DNA from: Oasisia sp. SBJ-2009
Lineage: Eukaryota; Annelida; Polychaeta; Sabellida; Siboglinidae
Reading direction: 5' to 3'
Assembly (NCBI GenBank): GCA_964017155.1
Contig: OZ024861.1
Span: forward strand, 29,240,733-29,304,732
Length of the DNA stretch: 64,000 nt
Notes under the pieces: model-generated
The model's database searches: none
What the model saw: the letters and a program-made list of their open reading frames with translations, nothing else
What the model was told of the DNA's origin: nothing
Position numbers and translations under genes: made by a program
In this document: positions 46,809 to 60,217 of the stretch, one piece after another
Layout: each line of letters starts with the position of its first letter
Numbering within the stretch: position 1 is the first letter of the stretch

Positions 46809-47733
46809 GGAACCCCTTGGGTAAATATTTCAAGACTTAAACAATATGTTTTTTAAGTTTTCAAAGGCTACTTTATATGTTGAATCACTTCTTTTCACAG
46901 AATGATTGACTAATTTGCCTAAATTCAAAATGGCCGCTAAATCATAAATATATATATGTCTCGTTTTATTTCTATCAGAGCTATTTCCACAGAAGTCCCA
47001 CTTAAAATAATTTGCACAATTGTGCCTTGTGAACTGGCAACACGTTTTGAGGCAGCGCTGAGTTTGTAGGTAAAGATTAGGCCTAGGTCAACATTTAAAA
47101 GGCTTATTCCATCTGGGCTATATAATTTATTTACATATAAAATACACTTTTCTAACGTTACTTGTTGTAAAAGGCATTGATATTTTAAATAACACTCCAT
47201 TCTATTGGATAATAAATTATGTATTATTTTGCATAAATTACCCAAAAAGAAATATACTGCTTTCCTGAATAACCTTTTTTAAATTCTCTTGTGAAGAATT
47301 GCCACATAAGGCATGAACAACGCACAGATATAGGCATTTGCACTGTATATGTAGTCCAGATGGGCTAATCAATGATTCACAGCAGCTTAGAAAGATACCA
47401 GAAACGTCTGTTACTGTAGAAATAAAATAATGGTGCACGTGGCTCTTGCCAGTGACATTTTTACCAAAAATACTTTGTCATTTCACTGCACATTGAGGAT
47501 TTTACATTTATCACGCATGTGCATAAATGTCAATCAGAAAGTCTATAATGACCGGAAAAATGCTTGACAAACTGCAAAACAACTTGAACTTTAACCTTGG
47601 CCTGACCTTGACCGATAACATTTGGCCACCCCCCCCAAAAATGTTGCATGATCGTAAGGTACAACTGTGTAAAGTATTTGTGAGGGACCTCTTTAGAAAT
47701 TTTTCTCTGAGGAAAACAAAACCTGATATACCG
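46809..47733. other. Non-coding stretch, nothing recognised
   Basis: Minus frames 46937-47245 and 47238-47438 are AT-rich and have no recognised domain. No RNA gene seen. Confidence 0.35.
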
Positions 47734-48640
47734 TATTGTCCCTAATAGACGCGCAGAGCGCGAATGGGAAGGCTTGGGTGCGCGTCTACTAATTTCTCAA
47801 AAGTGGGACGAATGTGGTCACCCGCTATATCGGCTTCTAAACAGAATAGATAACTAATCCGCAATGTGGCGCAACTGAAGTACGCATATGTACAGCGGCT
47901 CCAAGTTAATGACCTGAGACACGTTTTTTTTAATCAAAATTTTTACTGCGTAATGCTTTCGGTACAATCGACATGTTCTTCAAATTGCTTTAATAATGCT
48001 AAATAAATGTAGTAATGTGAAAATAGAGTGGATTTTCTGCATGTGAAAGCTGCATTGGCCATACGCATCAGAAATAGCAAATCAGTGTCAACACACAATA
48101 TCGATGTCGATAACGATGTAAGTGGTCCTGATTAGAACTGTATAGTCTATAGAACCATGAGTCAATAACAGACGCAGTTATACACATTGTCAACTGTCTG
48201 ATTTATTGAAAGAAGCAAAGCTTATTAATTGAAACACATATGCCTGAATATGAATTTATATGACAATTACTCTGACTTATTCTTGCTATCGAAGTTGGTT
48301 GATGCCAGTCGTACTCTGCGCCCGTGGGCGATTCATCTACTCAAATTCGTTTGCACAATTTGTAGTAATTGTGTCTTGATTGATGCAATAAAAATAAAAG
48401 CCCTCTTTGTGGTAGGCATTTACATTTATCACATATTTACTTACAAAAGTCTCACCACTAACAGTTCAGTTGCCCTACCAATAATTGTTATTTACGAATA
48501 GCATTAGCCTGGGTGCCTTCTTTGCTAATAATTGTAGCATCTACTCTGTTGCATTTTGTGTCACTCAAATACATGTTTATGGATTGTTTCACATATAAAA
48601 AGGGGGTGGGTGTCTATTAGGTAGTGCGCGTAGGGACAAT
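47734..48640. mobile_element. Putative TIR DNA element, about 0.9 kb
   Basis: The left end ATTGTCCCTAATAGACGCGC (47734-47753) is mirrored by GTCTATTAG ... TAGGGACAAT ending at 48640, giving 10-bp perfect termini and a second inverted block just inside. The left end also has its own hairpin, AGACGCGC...GCGCGTCT (47746-47789). An internal open frame (48229-48501) is not recognisable as a transposase. No target duplication was established. Confidence 0.5.
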
Positions 48641-48788
48641 TTCAAATTTTCATATGTTTAAGATTTTCACATTTTCTGTGTTAAATTACAGCTCATCAGC
48701 TCTCATGCAAGAGGTTTCTGCAACCACCAGAACTGTGGAGATTACTGTAGGACCCCATGAATGTTACATAGAAACTTTTCAAAATACC

Positions 48789-49406
<618 letters not shown>

Positions 49407-49837
49407 TGCTTCTTCTGTGTTTTGCTTCACTTCTTCTGTATTTTGTTTCACTTCTGTATTTTGTTTCACTTCTTCTATATATTATTTCACTTCTTCTGTA
49501 TTTTGTTTCACTTCTGTATTTTGCTTCACTTCTGCATTTTGTTTCATTTCTGTATTTTGCTATACTTCTTCTGTATTTTGTTTCACTTCTTCTGTATTTT
49601 ATTTCACTTCTGTATTTTGTTTCACATCTGTATTTTGTTTCACTTCTTCTGTATTTTGTTTCACTTCTTCTGTATTTTGTTTCACTTCTGTATTTTGCTT
49701 CACTTCTTCTCTATTTTGTTTAACTTCTTCTGTATTTTGTTTCACTTCTGTATTTTGTTTTACTTCTGTATTTTGTTTCACTTCTTCTGTATTTTGTTTC
49801 ACTTTTTCTGTATTTTGCTTCAATTATGTATTTTCCT
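49407..49837. repeat. 18/21-bp minisatellite
   Basis: A mixture of 18-bp (CTTCTGTATTTTGTTTCA) and 21-bp (one extra CTT) units. Because both lengths are multiples of 3, all plus frames and one minus frame stay open, the latter reading as KQNTEV / KQNTEEV repeats. There is no start context, splice site or homology to suggest translation. Confidence 0.95.
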
Positions 49838-51363
49838 GTCATGCATTTCCAAGGTCTATCTGGTTTGCAGTTGGTTTAAATGCAATAGTTTTGCATCTAT
49901 GTTTTGTTGTAGAATGAAAATTTAAAGAAAGTATTTATGTTGCCCCAACTTGTAGCTAAGTGGATATGTGTCAGAGGATACATCGTCACCACTGCTTCAC
50001 CTTGAGGTGTTGACTACAGGGAAATAGACATGATTCCATCATTGAAGCAAATACCTATGTGTAGTCTTTAATGTTAGACATATTTCAACTGACAAAGTTA
50101 CAGTTGTTTCATTCCTCATTGCTCCTAGTTGAAGTAAGGTTTGAGGAGAACTCACTGCTTCTTCTAGTTCTACCCACATCTTGTGGCTAATATATATATG
50201 AACTACACCAAAAATGATATCCCATAAATATGTCATGCATGTGTGTAGACTGATGGTCTTCGAGATGATTAATTGGTTATTATAGCTATTTTTTCTGTTG
50301 TTATAGTTGTATTTCTTTACAGTGTATGTTTTAATGGATTACCATATGCAATTCATCTTCACAGTCGAGTGACTAGTAGTGGTGAATGTGGCATCGATCA
50401 TTTTTTAAAAGATGAATGGAGATGTTTACTGTCTCATTTCGTTATAAACGATTTTGATGTATATCTAAAAAATTAACCGTGATGTGTTGATGAATATATA
50501 AAACACTTGACCTTGGAGTGTTGAATATCACATCACTGTGATCTGTTACATGAGTCGATGTAATCAAAGCAACATTTATCAGTAATCTGTAGCCCTAATC
50601 ATTTGTTTCCACCAAGACACAGTGGGCTGATGTTTTTACAATATGGGATACATCACACAAGTGGCCTGCAGGTATTATGTCATTGCCCAAGCATTTCATG
50701 AATGATGTGTCTGCATGTGGTATTAACCACATATGGCATGCTGGGGTATCCAACAAAACAGTATCAAATGTAAATAGTTTATCTGATATCGTAGAGGTCA
50801 GAAATTGTTTTAAAACTTGTAATATTTTAATTAAACTATAATGATGTCAACCGATTTATTATGGAAATAACAGTACTTTAAAGGTATACAATCAGCTGTC
50901 TAAATTATTGCCAACTCGGAAGACTGGTATCTTTAAAAAGGTGTAAGACTGGTACATTTGTGCTGAAGGTTTTGTGCTTTGGGCTGAAGGTCTAGTGGAC
51001 TTATGGCATCACTCTGTGTCTACTCAGGCTTACAAGTAGAACCACAAATTCACTATTCCCATGTATAACTAAATTAGTAGTTGCAATTTTACTTGTCTGG
51101 TGGCAAATCCAGTAGATTAATAATAAAGTAAGATGCATAAACTATAATTATGGTTAATATAAATTCATTATGTTACATACTACAAGCAGTCTACAAATGT
51201 GGCCTTAAAAGATATTTGTTTAAATTAGACTTAAAAACATCAAGAGGGTCAAGTGTAAGACACAGACAGTCTGACAGATCATTACATAGGTGCAGTGTCA
51301 TTGTCAGATAGAATTTGGACCCCCTTTTAAAAATCTGAACAAATTGATAAAATACTATAGTGC
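49838..51363. other. Non-coding stretch, nothing recognised
   Basis: Plus frame 50273-50476 follows a good-looking acceptor (TTGTATTTCTTTACAG, about 50323) but its translation does not match USP47 or another family I know. Confidence 0.35.
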
Positions 51364-53760
<2,397 letters not shown>

Positions 53761-53971
53761 CCATTCCATTGCAATATAAAAAATAAAGAATGACAATGTA
53801 AAATTGCAGTTACACAATCTTGCACTTGTATCCAATCAGTCAGTAGTCCCCGTGTGGCTGTTGATTGGTTGAATAAAAGTATAAGATTGTTTAACTGCAT
53901 TTGTCCTACATGACACATTGTCATTCTTTATTGTTTACATTATGATAAATGAGATTTCGTATGTATATATA

Positions 53972-53978
53972 ACGAGAT

Positions 53979-54021
<43 letters not shown>

Positions 54022-54049
54022 AGAAGAGAGAAGAGAGAGAGAGAGAGTA
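53972..54049. repeat. (GA)n microsatellite
   Basis: GA dinucleotides with AGAGAAG variants on the right side. Confidence 0.95.
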
Positions 54050-56084
54050 TTGTATTTTACTTTCTATCATATCAAACCTGTACACTTTTTTCAGTGGCTG
54101 GAGTGTTGTCATGCACCTCAGATAAACATGCCCAAAATGTCAGAAGCATCCAGGCAAACTCTATCATTTGACGTATTTTACCTATCCATTAAATTGTGTT
54201 AAGTTAATTTGGTCTCAAGAATTAGCTAACCACACTTTGGTTGGCATTTTAAGGTCTTTCTAGCTGTTTTCCGTACAAAACAGCCTCTATGTTTGCATGC
54301 CATATTCTAAATGATGATGAAATTCCTGTGATACCAGGAAATGTTTTTCACGCAGATAAAATTAGTGGAACTGATTGGATAAATGATTGATTGGATGAAT
54401 GTTATCAGCATGATGAGGTTTATAGATTTTGATGTTGATTAATTCTTTTATTTTGATGTGCCTCGGAGAATGGTTTCCAAGGATGTATTTGCAAAAAAAT
54501 GTTATCTTACTACATGTATTATTGTTATTATTATAAAACAAAATTGACAAAATACCTCAGTTGATTCTCGATAAGCTATAGGCTGAGTTGTGTGTTGGCC
54601 TGGATGGCAGTCTTCTCAAAATAACATTTCAGCTGTGGCTGGATCGCTGCCCTGATGTCAATATTGATGGTGTAAATCCCCTCAGGTGTGATTATATCTG
54701 CCAGGGGTACTTAAATAACAATGGTAGTTTTCCTGAAGCTACTCCATAACAATTATTGTAATGGTTCTTTCAGGTAACTCAAGTTTTCAAGCAGTACATT
54801 TCATGATCCATTTTTAATCTGAGTCAGTCATTTAATAAAAGAAACTACTTTCCATTCAGTGCATTTCCTAAGGTTAATCAGTAATTTAATAGGTGTGAAT
54901 TCTCGTAGTGTTAAAATATTGAATGATACCAGCAAATGATGATAGATGAATTTTGCTGACAACAGTCATTTGATCTTAAGTGATCGATACACAGCATGAG
55001 CCTATTCGCAATTAATCTGCCAGACTTTGAAGATATTGTTGTTTTTAGCTGTGAGAGCAGATGTTACTAGACAATTGTTGCTATTAAAGGCATGAGCTTG
55101 TCATTTTTATTAGATAATCATTAACACAATGTTGATTGAATCACCTGTACCTTGGCCCACCAGTTGTTCACTATGAAGAACCACATGCTTTAAAGGTGTT
55201 TGTAGGGACACATGCCTCTGTCAAAAGTGTCAATTACAGGTACTCTGTTTAATATTTCAGTGTTGTGTTTTTGTGCTGTGGAAACCAATTTTGCTGGTGC
55301 AACATTCTTATAATAAACACCATTTCAGAGTTATTAAAAAATTGACAAGCATTATACCTTCAACACGTCTGTGTTATTACTAGGTACTCATAATGCATAC
55401 AGTGGCATAAAAACTACCTGGGGGTAGTTAATAAGTGATGAAGTGAAGTGTTCCTTAAATTTTCATTGAAGGAATGAAACCATCAAGATCGTGTAGGTCA
55501 GCTTTGCCATAGATTTCAGCAGCAGAGGGGATTAAAGGCGATGTGTAACTGGATTGGTTATCTAAGAATAACACCTGCATGTTATCAGAAATCATACCTT
55601 GTAATTAGTTTCTTGTCATGGCAATGCTGCACTAATTTGACACTTGCTTGCGTCAATAGAGCATGCATCAGATGCTTTGATGGTGTCAAGTTGTCATCCA
55701 GCTTATGACGTAGTGGGCAATTGCATGAAACCAACATGGGCGTAACAGAAAGCAAGACCATTCCCAGAAAGGTTGCAGTAAGATTATGACATAGATCACC
55801 AGGTGTAAACTGCAGGGCAGGTGGATCCGAATGTTTATTCACAAATTCACACGTTGTGGGTTAGTGCAGTTGGATAGTGTTAGGGTTATTTTTGGAGATA
55901 TCTATTTTCGTTTGTGCATTGTCATCACAGTGTAACACCCATCTCCAGATTGCTTATGTCCTGCATGTAAGGTGTTTACAATGTCCAGGTTACACATTTA
56001 TTCACTGCTTGTGATCTTTAACTTTCTTTGACATGCACACTAGTATTTTAAGCATCTGTCATGATTTGAACAGTTTCATCAATT
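54050..56084. other. Non-coding stretch, nothing recognised
   Basis: No gene. The minus frame 55585-55842 has no recognised domain. Searched for downstream USP47 exons without success. Confidence 0.4.
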
Positions 56085-58440
56085 GTTTGTTCTGCCAACT
56101 CCTTCTGTCAACAAACACACTTCCAACAACTCATTCTGTCAACTCATTTTATCAGTGCTTTCTCCTCTCAATGCCATCTGTCAACACCTGTCAACTCCTG
56201 TAAGATACTTCTGTCAATCCCTTCTACTGTCAACTCCCTTTTCCCATCAAGCCATTCTTCTGTCAACTCCTTCCATCAACTCCTTCTTCCGTCAACTGCT
56301 TCTTCTGTTAACCTCTTTTATCAATCCATTCTTCTATCAACCCATACTCATATTAACCACTTCCTCTTCCAACACCCTTTTCTGTCAACTCCTTCTGTCA
56401 TCTCCTTATGTCAAGTTGTTCTTCTGTCACCCTCTGCTTCTGTTAACTCTTCTTTTATATTTCAAACTCTTCTTCTGTCAACTCCTTCTGTCATCTCCTT
56501 CAGGCAAGTTGTTCTTCTGTCACCTTCTGTTTTGGTTAATCCCTTCTTCTGTCACCCTCTTCTTCTATAAAGCCCTTCTTCCGTCAACCTTTCTTCTGTC
56601 AACTCCTTCTGACAGGTTGTTCTTCTGTCAACTCGTTCTGACAGGTTGTTCTTCTGTCAACTCCTTCTGACAGATTGTTCTTCTGTCAGCTCCTTCTGGC
56701 AGTTGTTCTTCTGTCAACTCCTTCTGACAGATTGTTCTTCTGTCAACTCCTTCTGACAGGTTGTTCTTCTGTCAACTCCTTCTGGCAGTTGTTCTTCTGT
56801 CAACTCCTTCTGACAGATTGTTCTTCTGTCAACTCCTTCTGGTAGTTGTTCTTCTGTCAACTCCTTCTGACAGGTTGTTCTTCTGTCAACTCCTTCTGAC
56901 AGGTTTTTCTTCTGTCAACTCCTTCTGGCAGTTGTTCTTCTGTCAACTCCTTCTGACAGATTGTTCTTCTGTCAACTCCTTCTGACAGGTTTTTCTTCTG
57001 TCAACTCCTTCTGACAGGTTTTTCTTCTGTCAACTCCTTCTGACAGGTTGTTCTTCTGTCAACTCCTTCTGGCAGGTTTTTCTTCTGTCAACTCCTTCTG
57101 GCAGTTGTTCTTCTGTCAACTCCTTCTGACAGATTGTTCTTCTGTCAACTCCTTCTGGTAGTTGTTCTCCTGTCAACTCCTTCTGACAGGTTGTTCTTCT
57201 GTCAACTCCTTCTGACAGGTTTTTCTTCTGTCAACTCCTTCTGGCAGTTGTTCTTCTGTCAACTCCTTCTGACAGGTTGTTCTTCTGTCAACTCCTTCTG
57301 ACAGGTTTTTCTTCTGTCAACTCCTTCTGGCAGTTGTTCTTCTGTCAACTCCTTCTGACAGATTGTTCTTCTGTCAACTCCTTCTGACAGGTTTTTCTTC
57401 TGTCAACTCCTTCTGACAGATTGTTCTTCTGTCAACTCCTTCTGACAGGTTGTTCTTCTGTCAACTCCTTCTGGCAGTTGTTCTTCTGTCAACTCCTTCT
57501 GACAGATTGTTCTTCTGTCAACTCCTTCTGGTAGTTGTTCTTCTGTCAACTCCTTCTGACAGGTTGTTCTTCTGTCAACTCCTTCTGACAGGTTTTTCTT
57601 CTGTCAACTCCTTCTGGCAGTTGTTCTTCTGTCAACTCCTTCTGACAGATTGTTCTTCTGTCAACTCCTTCTGGTAGTTGTTCTCCTGTCAACTCCTTCT
57701 GACAGGTTGTTCTTCTGTCAACTCCTTCTGACAGGTTTTTCTTCTGTCAACTCCTTCTGGCAGTTGTTCTTCTGTCAACTCCTTCTGACAGATTGTTCTT
57801 CTGTCAACTCCTTCTGGTAGTTGTTCTTCTGTCAACTCCTTCTGACAGGTTTTTCTTCTGTCAACTCCTTCTGGCAGTTGTTCTTCTGTCAACTCCTTCT
57901 GACAGATTGTTCTTCTGTCAACTCCTTCTGACAGGTTGTTCTTCTGTCAACTCCTTCTGACAGGTTTTTCTTCTGTCAACTCCTTCTGACAGATTGTTCT
58001 TCTGTCAACTCCTTCTGGCAGTTGTTTCTGTCAACTCCTTCTGGCAGTTGTTCTTCTGTCAACTCCTTCAGACAGATTGTTCTTCTGTCAACTCCTTCTG
58101 ACAGATTGTTCTTCTGTCAACTCCTTCTGACAGATTGTTCTTCTGTCAACTCCTTCTGACAGATTGTTCTTCTGTCAACTCCTTCTGACAGGTTGTCGTT
58201 CTGTCAACTCCTTCTGACAAGTTGTTCTTCTGTCAACTCCTTCTGACAGGTTGTCGTTCTGTCAACTCCTTCTGGCAGGTTGTTGTTCTGTCAGCACCTT
58301 CTGGCAGTTGTTTCTGTCAATTTCTTCTATCTTCTCCTTCTTGGGTTCTTTCCTTCTTCTGTCATCTACTTATTTTGTCAACCACATCATTTCAACTCCT
58401 TCTGTCAGTCCTTCTGTCAAACCTTCTGTGTCATATCCTC
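56085..58440. repeat. 28/29-bp minisatellite with a 689-bp higher-order repeat
   Basis: The core from about 56600 to 58325 has about 60 units of the form TTCTGTCAACTCCTTCTGAC followed by AGGTTGTTC, AGATTGTTC, AGGTTTTTC, or GGCAGTTGTTC / GGTAGTTGTTC (28 bp). The order of these variants repeats: the run starting at 56761 recurs at 57450 (689 bp). Flanks 56085-56600 and 58325-58440 hold diverged, irregular copies (TCAACTCCTTCTGTC), the older edges of the array. Confidence 0.95.
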
Positions 58441-59086
58441 TGTTGGGCACTTATAAAATAAAGACAAAGACAAAAAAACATTGAACACCAGTGGCAAAGC
58501 CTGACACCTAAAAATTTAAGGAGAAGAAACAACATATCTAATTAGTGCATAAGGTCATGTCTGGTATTTGGGGCAGGTCTGATTTGCCCTTATACTCTGG
58601 CATATGGCCATTCGGATGTTGTTAGTACCTGGTGATTGATGTGTCTGTTGTGTGCAAAGTTCTCTTATGATAGGTGTGTCTGGGTCATTATTGTTATACC
58701 TGTTGCTTATGTGTGGGTTTAGTTGTCTGTCATAAGGCCTTTGGAATATTCTGGTTATCAATTTGTCCCACGAGGTTGTACACTGCACATTCATCTCAAA
58801 TGTGGACTTGAAGTACTATAAACCTTTTCGGAACTGACCTTTGGTCCAGATCTGTTTGACTGCTCTGACTGATGTTATGCACTGCATATATCACAGTCAG
58901 CATCACCACATCATGCAACCATCAAGGTTGACTTTGACCTGTCATTTGTTTAAGTTCTATCCTCCAACTACAAACTCTTTCACATGAGAACTCCTTTTCT
59001 ATCGACTCCTTCACCGAATCACTTTGCTTACAACTAATTCTTGTCAACTCTTTCTTCTGTTAATGCCTTTTGTCTACTCCTTCTAT
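58441..59086. other. Flank between minisatellite and gypsy LTR
   Basis: A minus frame (58555-58794) of 79 codons is not recognised. A short A-rich stretch (AATAAAGACAAAGACAAAAA, 58458) looks like an old poly(A) tail of a retroposed sequence. At 59020-59085 diverged TCAACTC...CTTCT copies of the neighbouring minisatellite reappear. Confidence 0.4.
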
Positions 59087-59668
59087 CGTAGCGGTCCTGC
59101 TAGATAAAGGGGGAGGTACCAATTAACAAAGAAGTCCAAACAAGATTAAATCACTACAATCCACTTTATTACACTGTCCAATTAAGATCCTCAGATTACT
59201 CACATCTACATAGATGTCCAGCCAGTTACGACACAGAGTGTGACCACACACAGTCAGACACCCTGCAGGCTCAGCTCCTGCCAACCAACTCTCTTTTACT
59301 TTTCTCTTTCACTCTTTATATCTCAGCTAGCCTGACTACACATTCAAACTCGTTCAAACTAACCAATGGGTGTCTCCCAGCATACGCAAAGACAAAAACA
59401 TAGCTAGCCTGACTACACATTCAAACACGTTCAAACTAACCAATGAAATTCATAATTCCCGCCCAGCCTACACAAAAACAAACAACCTGGACTCTACTAC
59501 TGATAAATATGAACATGTGGTTTCCCCCCAACGGCCAAGCATATTTAAAGATAACAAACTGGCAACCCTACTCCCTCTCCCTCTCTCTCTGGTATAAACA
59601 CTCCTTATCTCATCTCTAGTATAAACACCTACTCAACATAACAATTTATAATAAGCCCTACCATATCA
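59087..59668 (-). mobile_element. Putative 3' LTR of the Ty3/gypsy element
   Basis: Read on the minus strand, the LTR would start TGATATGGTAGGGC right after a polypurine tract and end GGACCGCTA near 59089. It contains a TATAAA box (59320-59315) and an AATAAA poly(A) signal (59170-59165) in the right order. A direct duplication of 44 bp lies in the upstream (U3) part: 59325-59368 and 59402-59445, both with CTGACTACACATTCAAAC. The outer edge (CG in place of the expected TG on the plus strand) is uncertain by a few bases. The 5' LTR is outside the window, so LTR identity cannot be tested. Confidence 0.6.
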
Positions 59669-59682
59669 TCTCCCCCCTTCAC
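59669..59682 (-). promoter_or_regulatory. Polypurine tract of the gypsy element
   Basis: The minus strand reads GTGAAGGGGGGAGA immediately before the TGAT start of the putative LTR. In Ty3/gypsy elements a purine run in this place primes plus-strand DNA synthesis. The position between the coding frame and the LTR supports the LTR boundary. Confidence 0.65.
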
Positions 59683-60217
59683 AAAAGTTCGTCCTCGAAC
59701 TTTGAATAGAAAAACTATATATCACATCAATTAGTATGCAGTGTCAGTGGTGGTAAAGTACATTGTTTACACAGTTCATTATACAGGTGGTGTAGTACAC
59801 AGGATTGTCCATAAACAGTAAATGTACAGGGCTGTTTGCTAATTTTACTGAAGCCAGTGTCATACATGCTAATTATAGCAAGGGCTAGTTCAAACAAGTA
59901 ATGCAATATATGTTATGTCCATGTATAATGTCCATGTATAACTAGAGTATCTTTATAACAAATGAGGCTCTGTATATTAAACATATAAATACAAAAATTG
60001 TCTTGTTCACTGCTATTCATACATGTACAGTATGCATTCTTTCAGCTGATCATCAGTTAATTGATTATATATATATATATATTTCTCAAATCCTCATATA
60101 CAGTGTACCACTGTAACTACTGCCTCTAGAACTAGTGTGTGTGTATATACATGTTATCAGAGACTTAGCCTCGGCTCTCTATTAGATAACTCTTTGTGGA
60201 TGTACGGGTTGTCCTTA
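59683..60217 (-). other. Non-coding 3' region of the gypsy element
   Basis: About 535 bp lie between the polyprotein stop and the polypurine tract. I see no second frame such as an envelope gene, only AT-rich sequence with a short TA run near 60066. Confidence 0.5.

Noticed and set aside
49920..50000. KWICV-like reading after an AG as the next USP47 exon
   Set aside because: Similarity stops after five residues and a stop codon follows soon.
50273..50476. Possible exon after a good pyrimidine tract and acceptor
   Set aside because: The translation does not match the expected USP47 continuation or any family I know, and no matching donor phase was evident.
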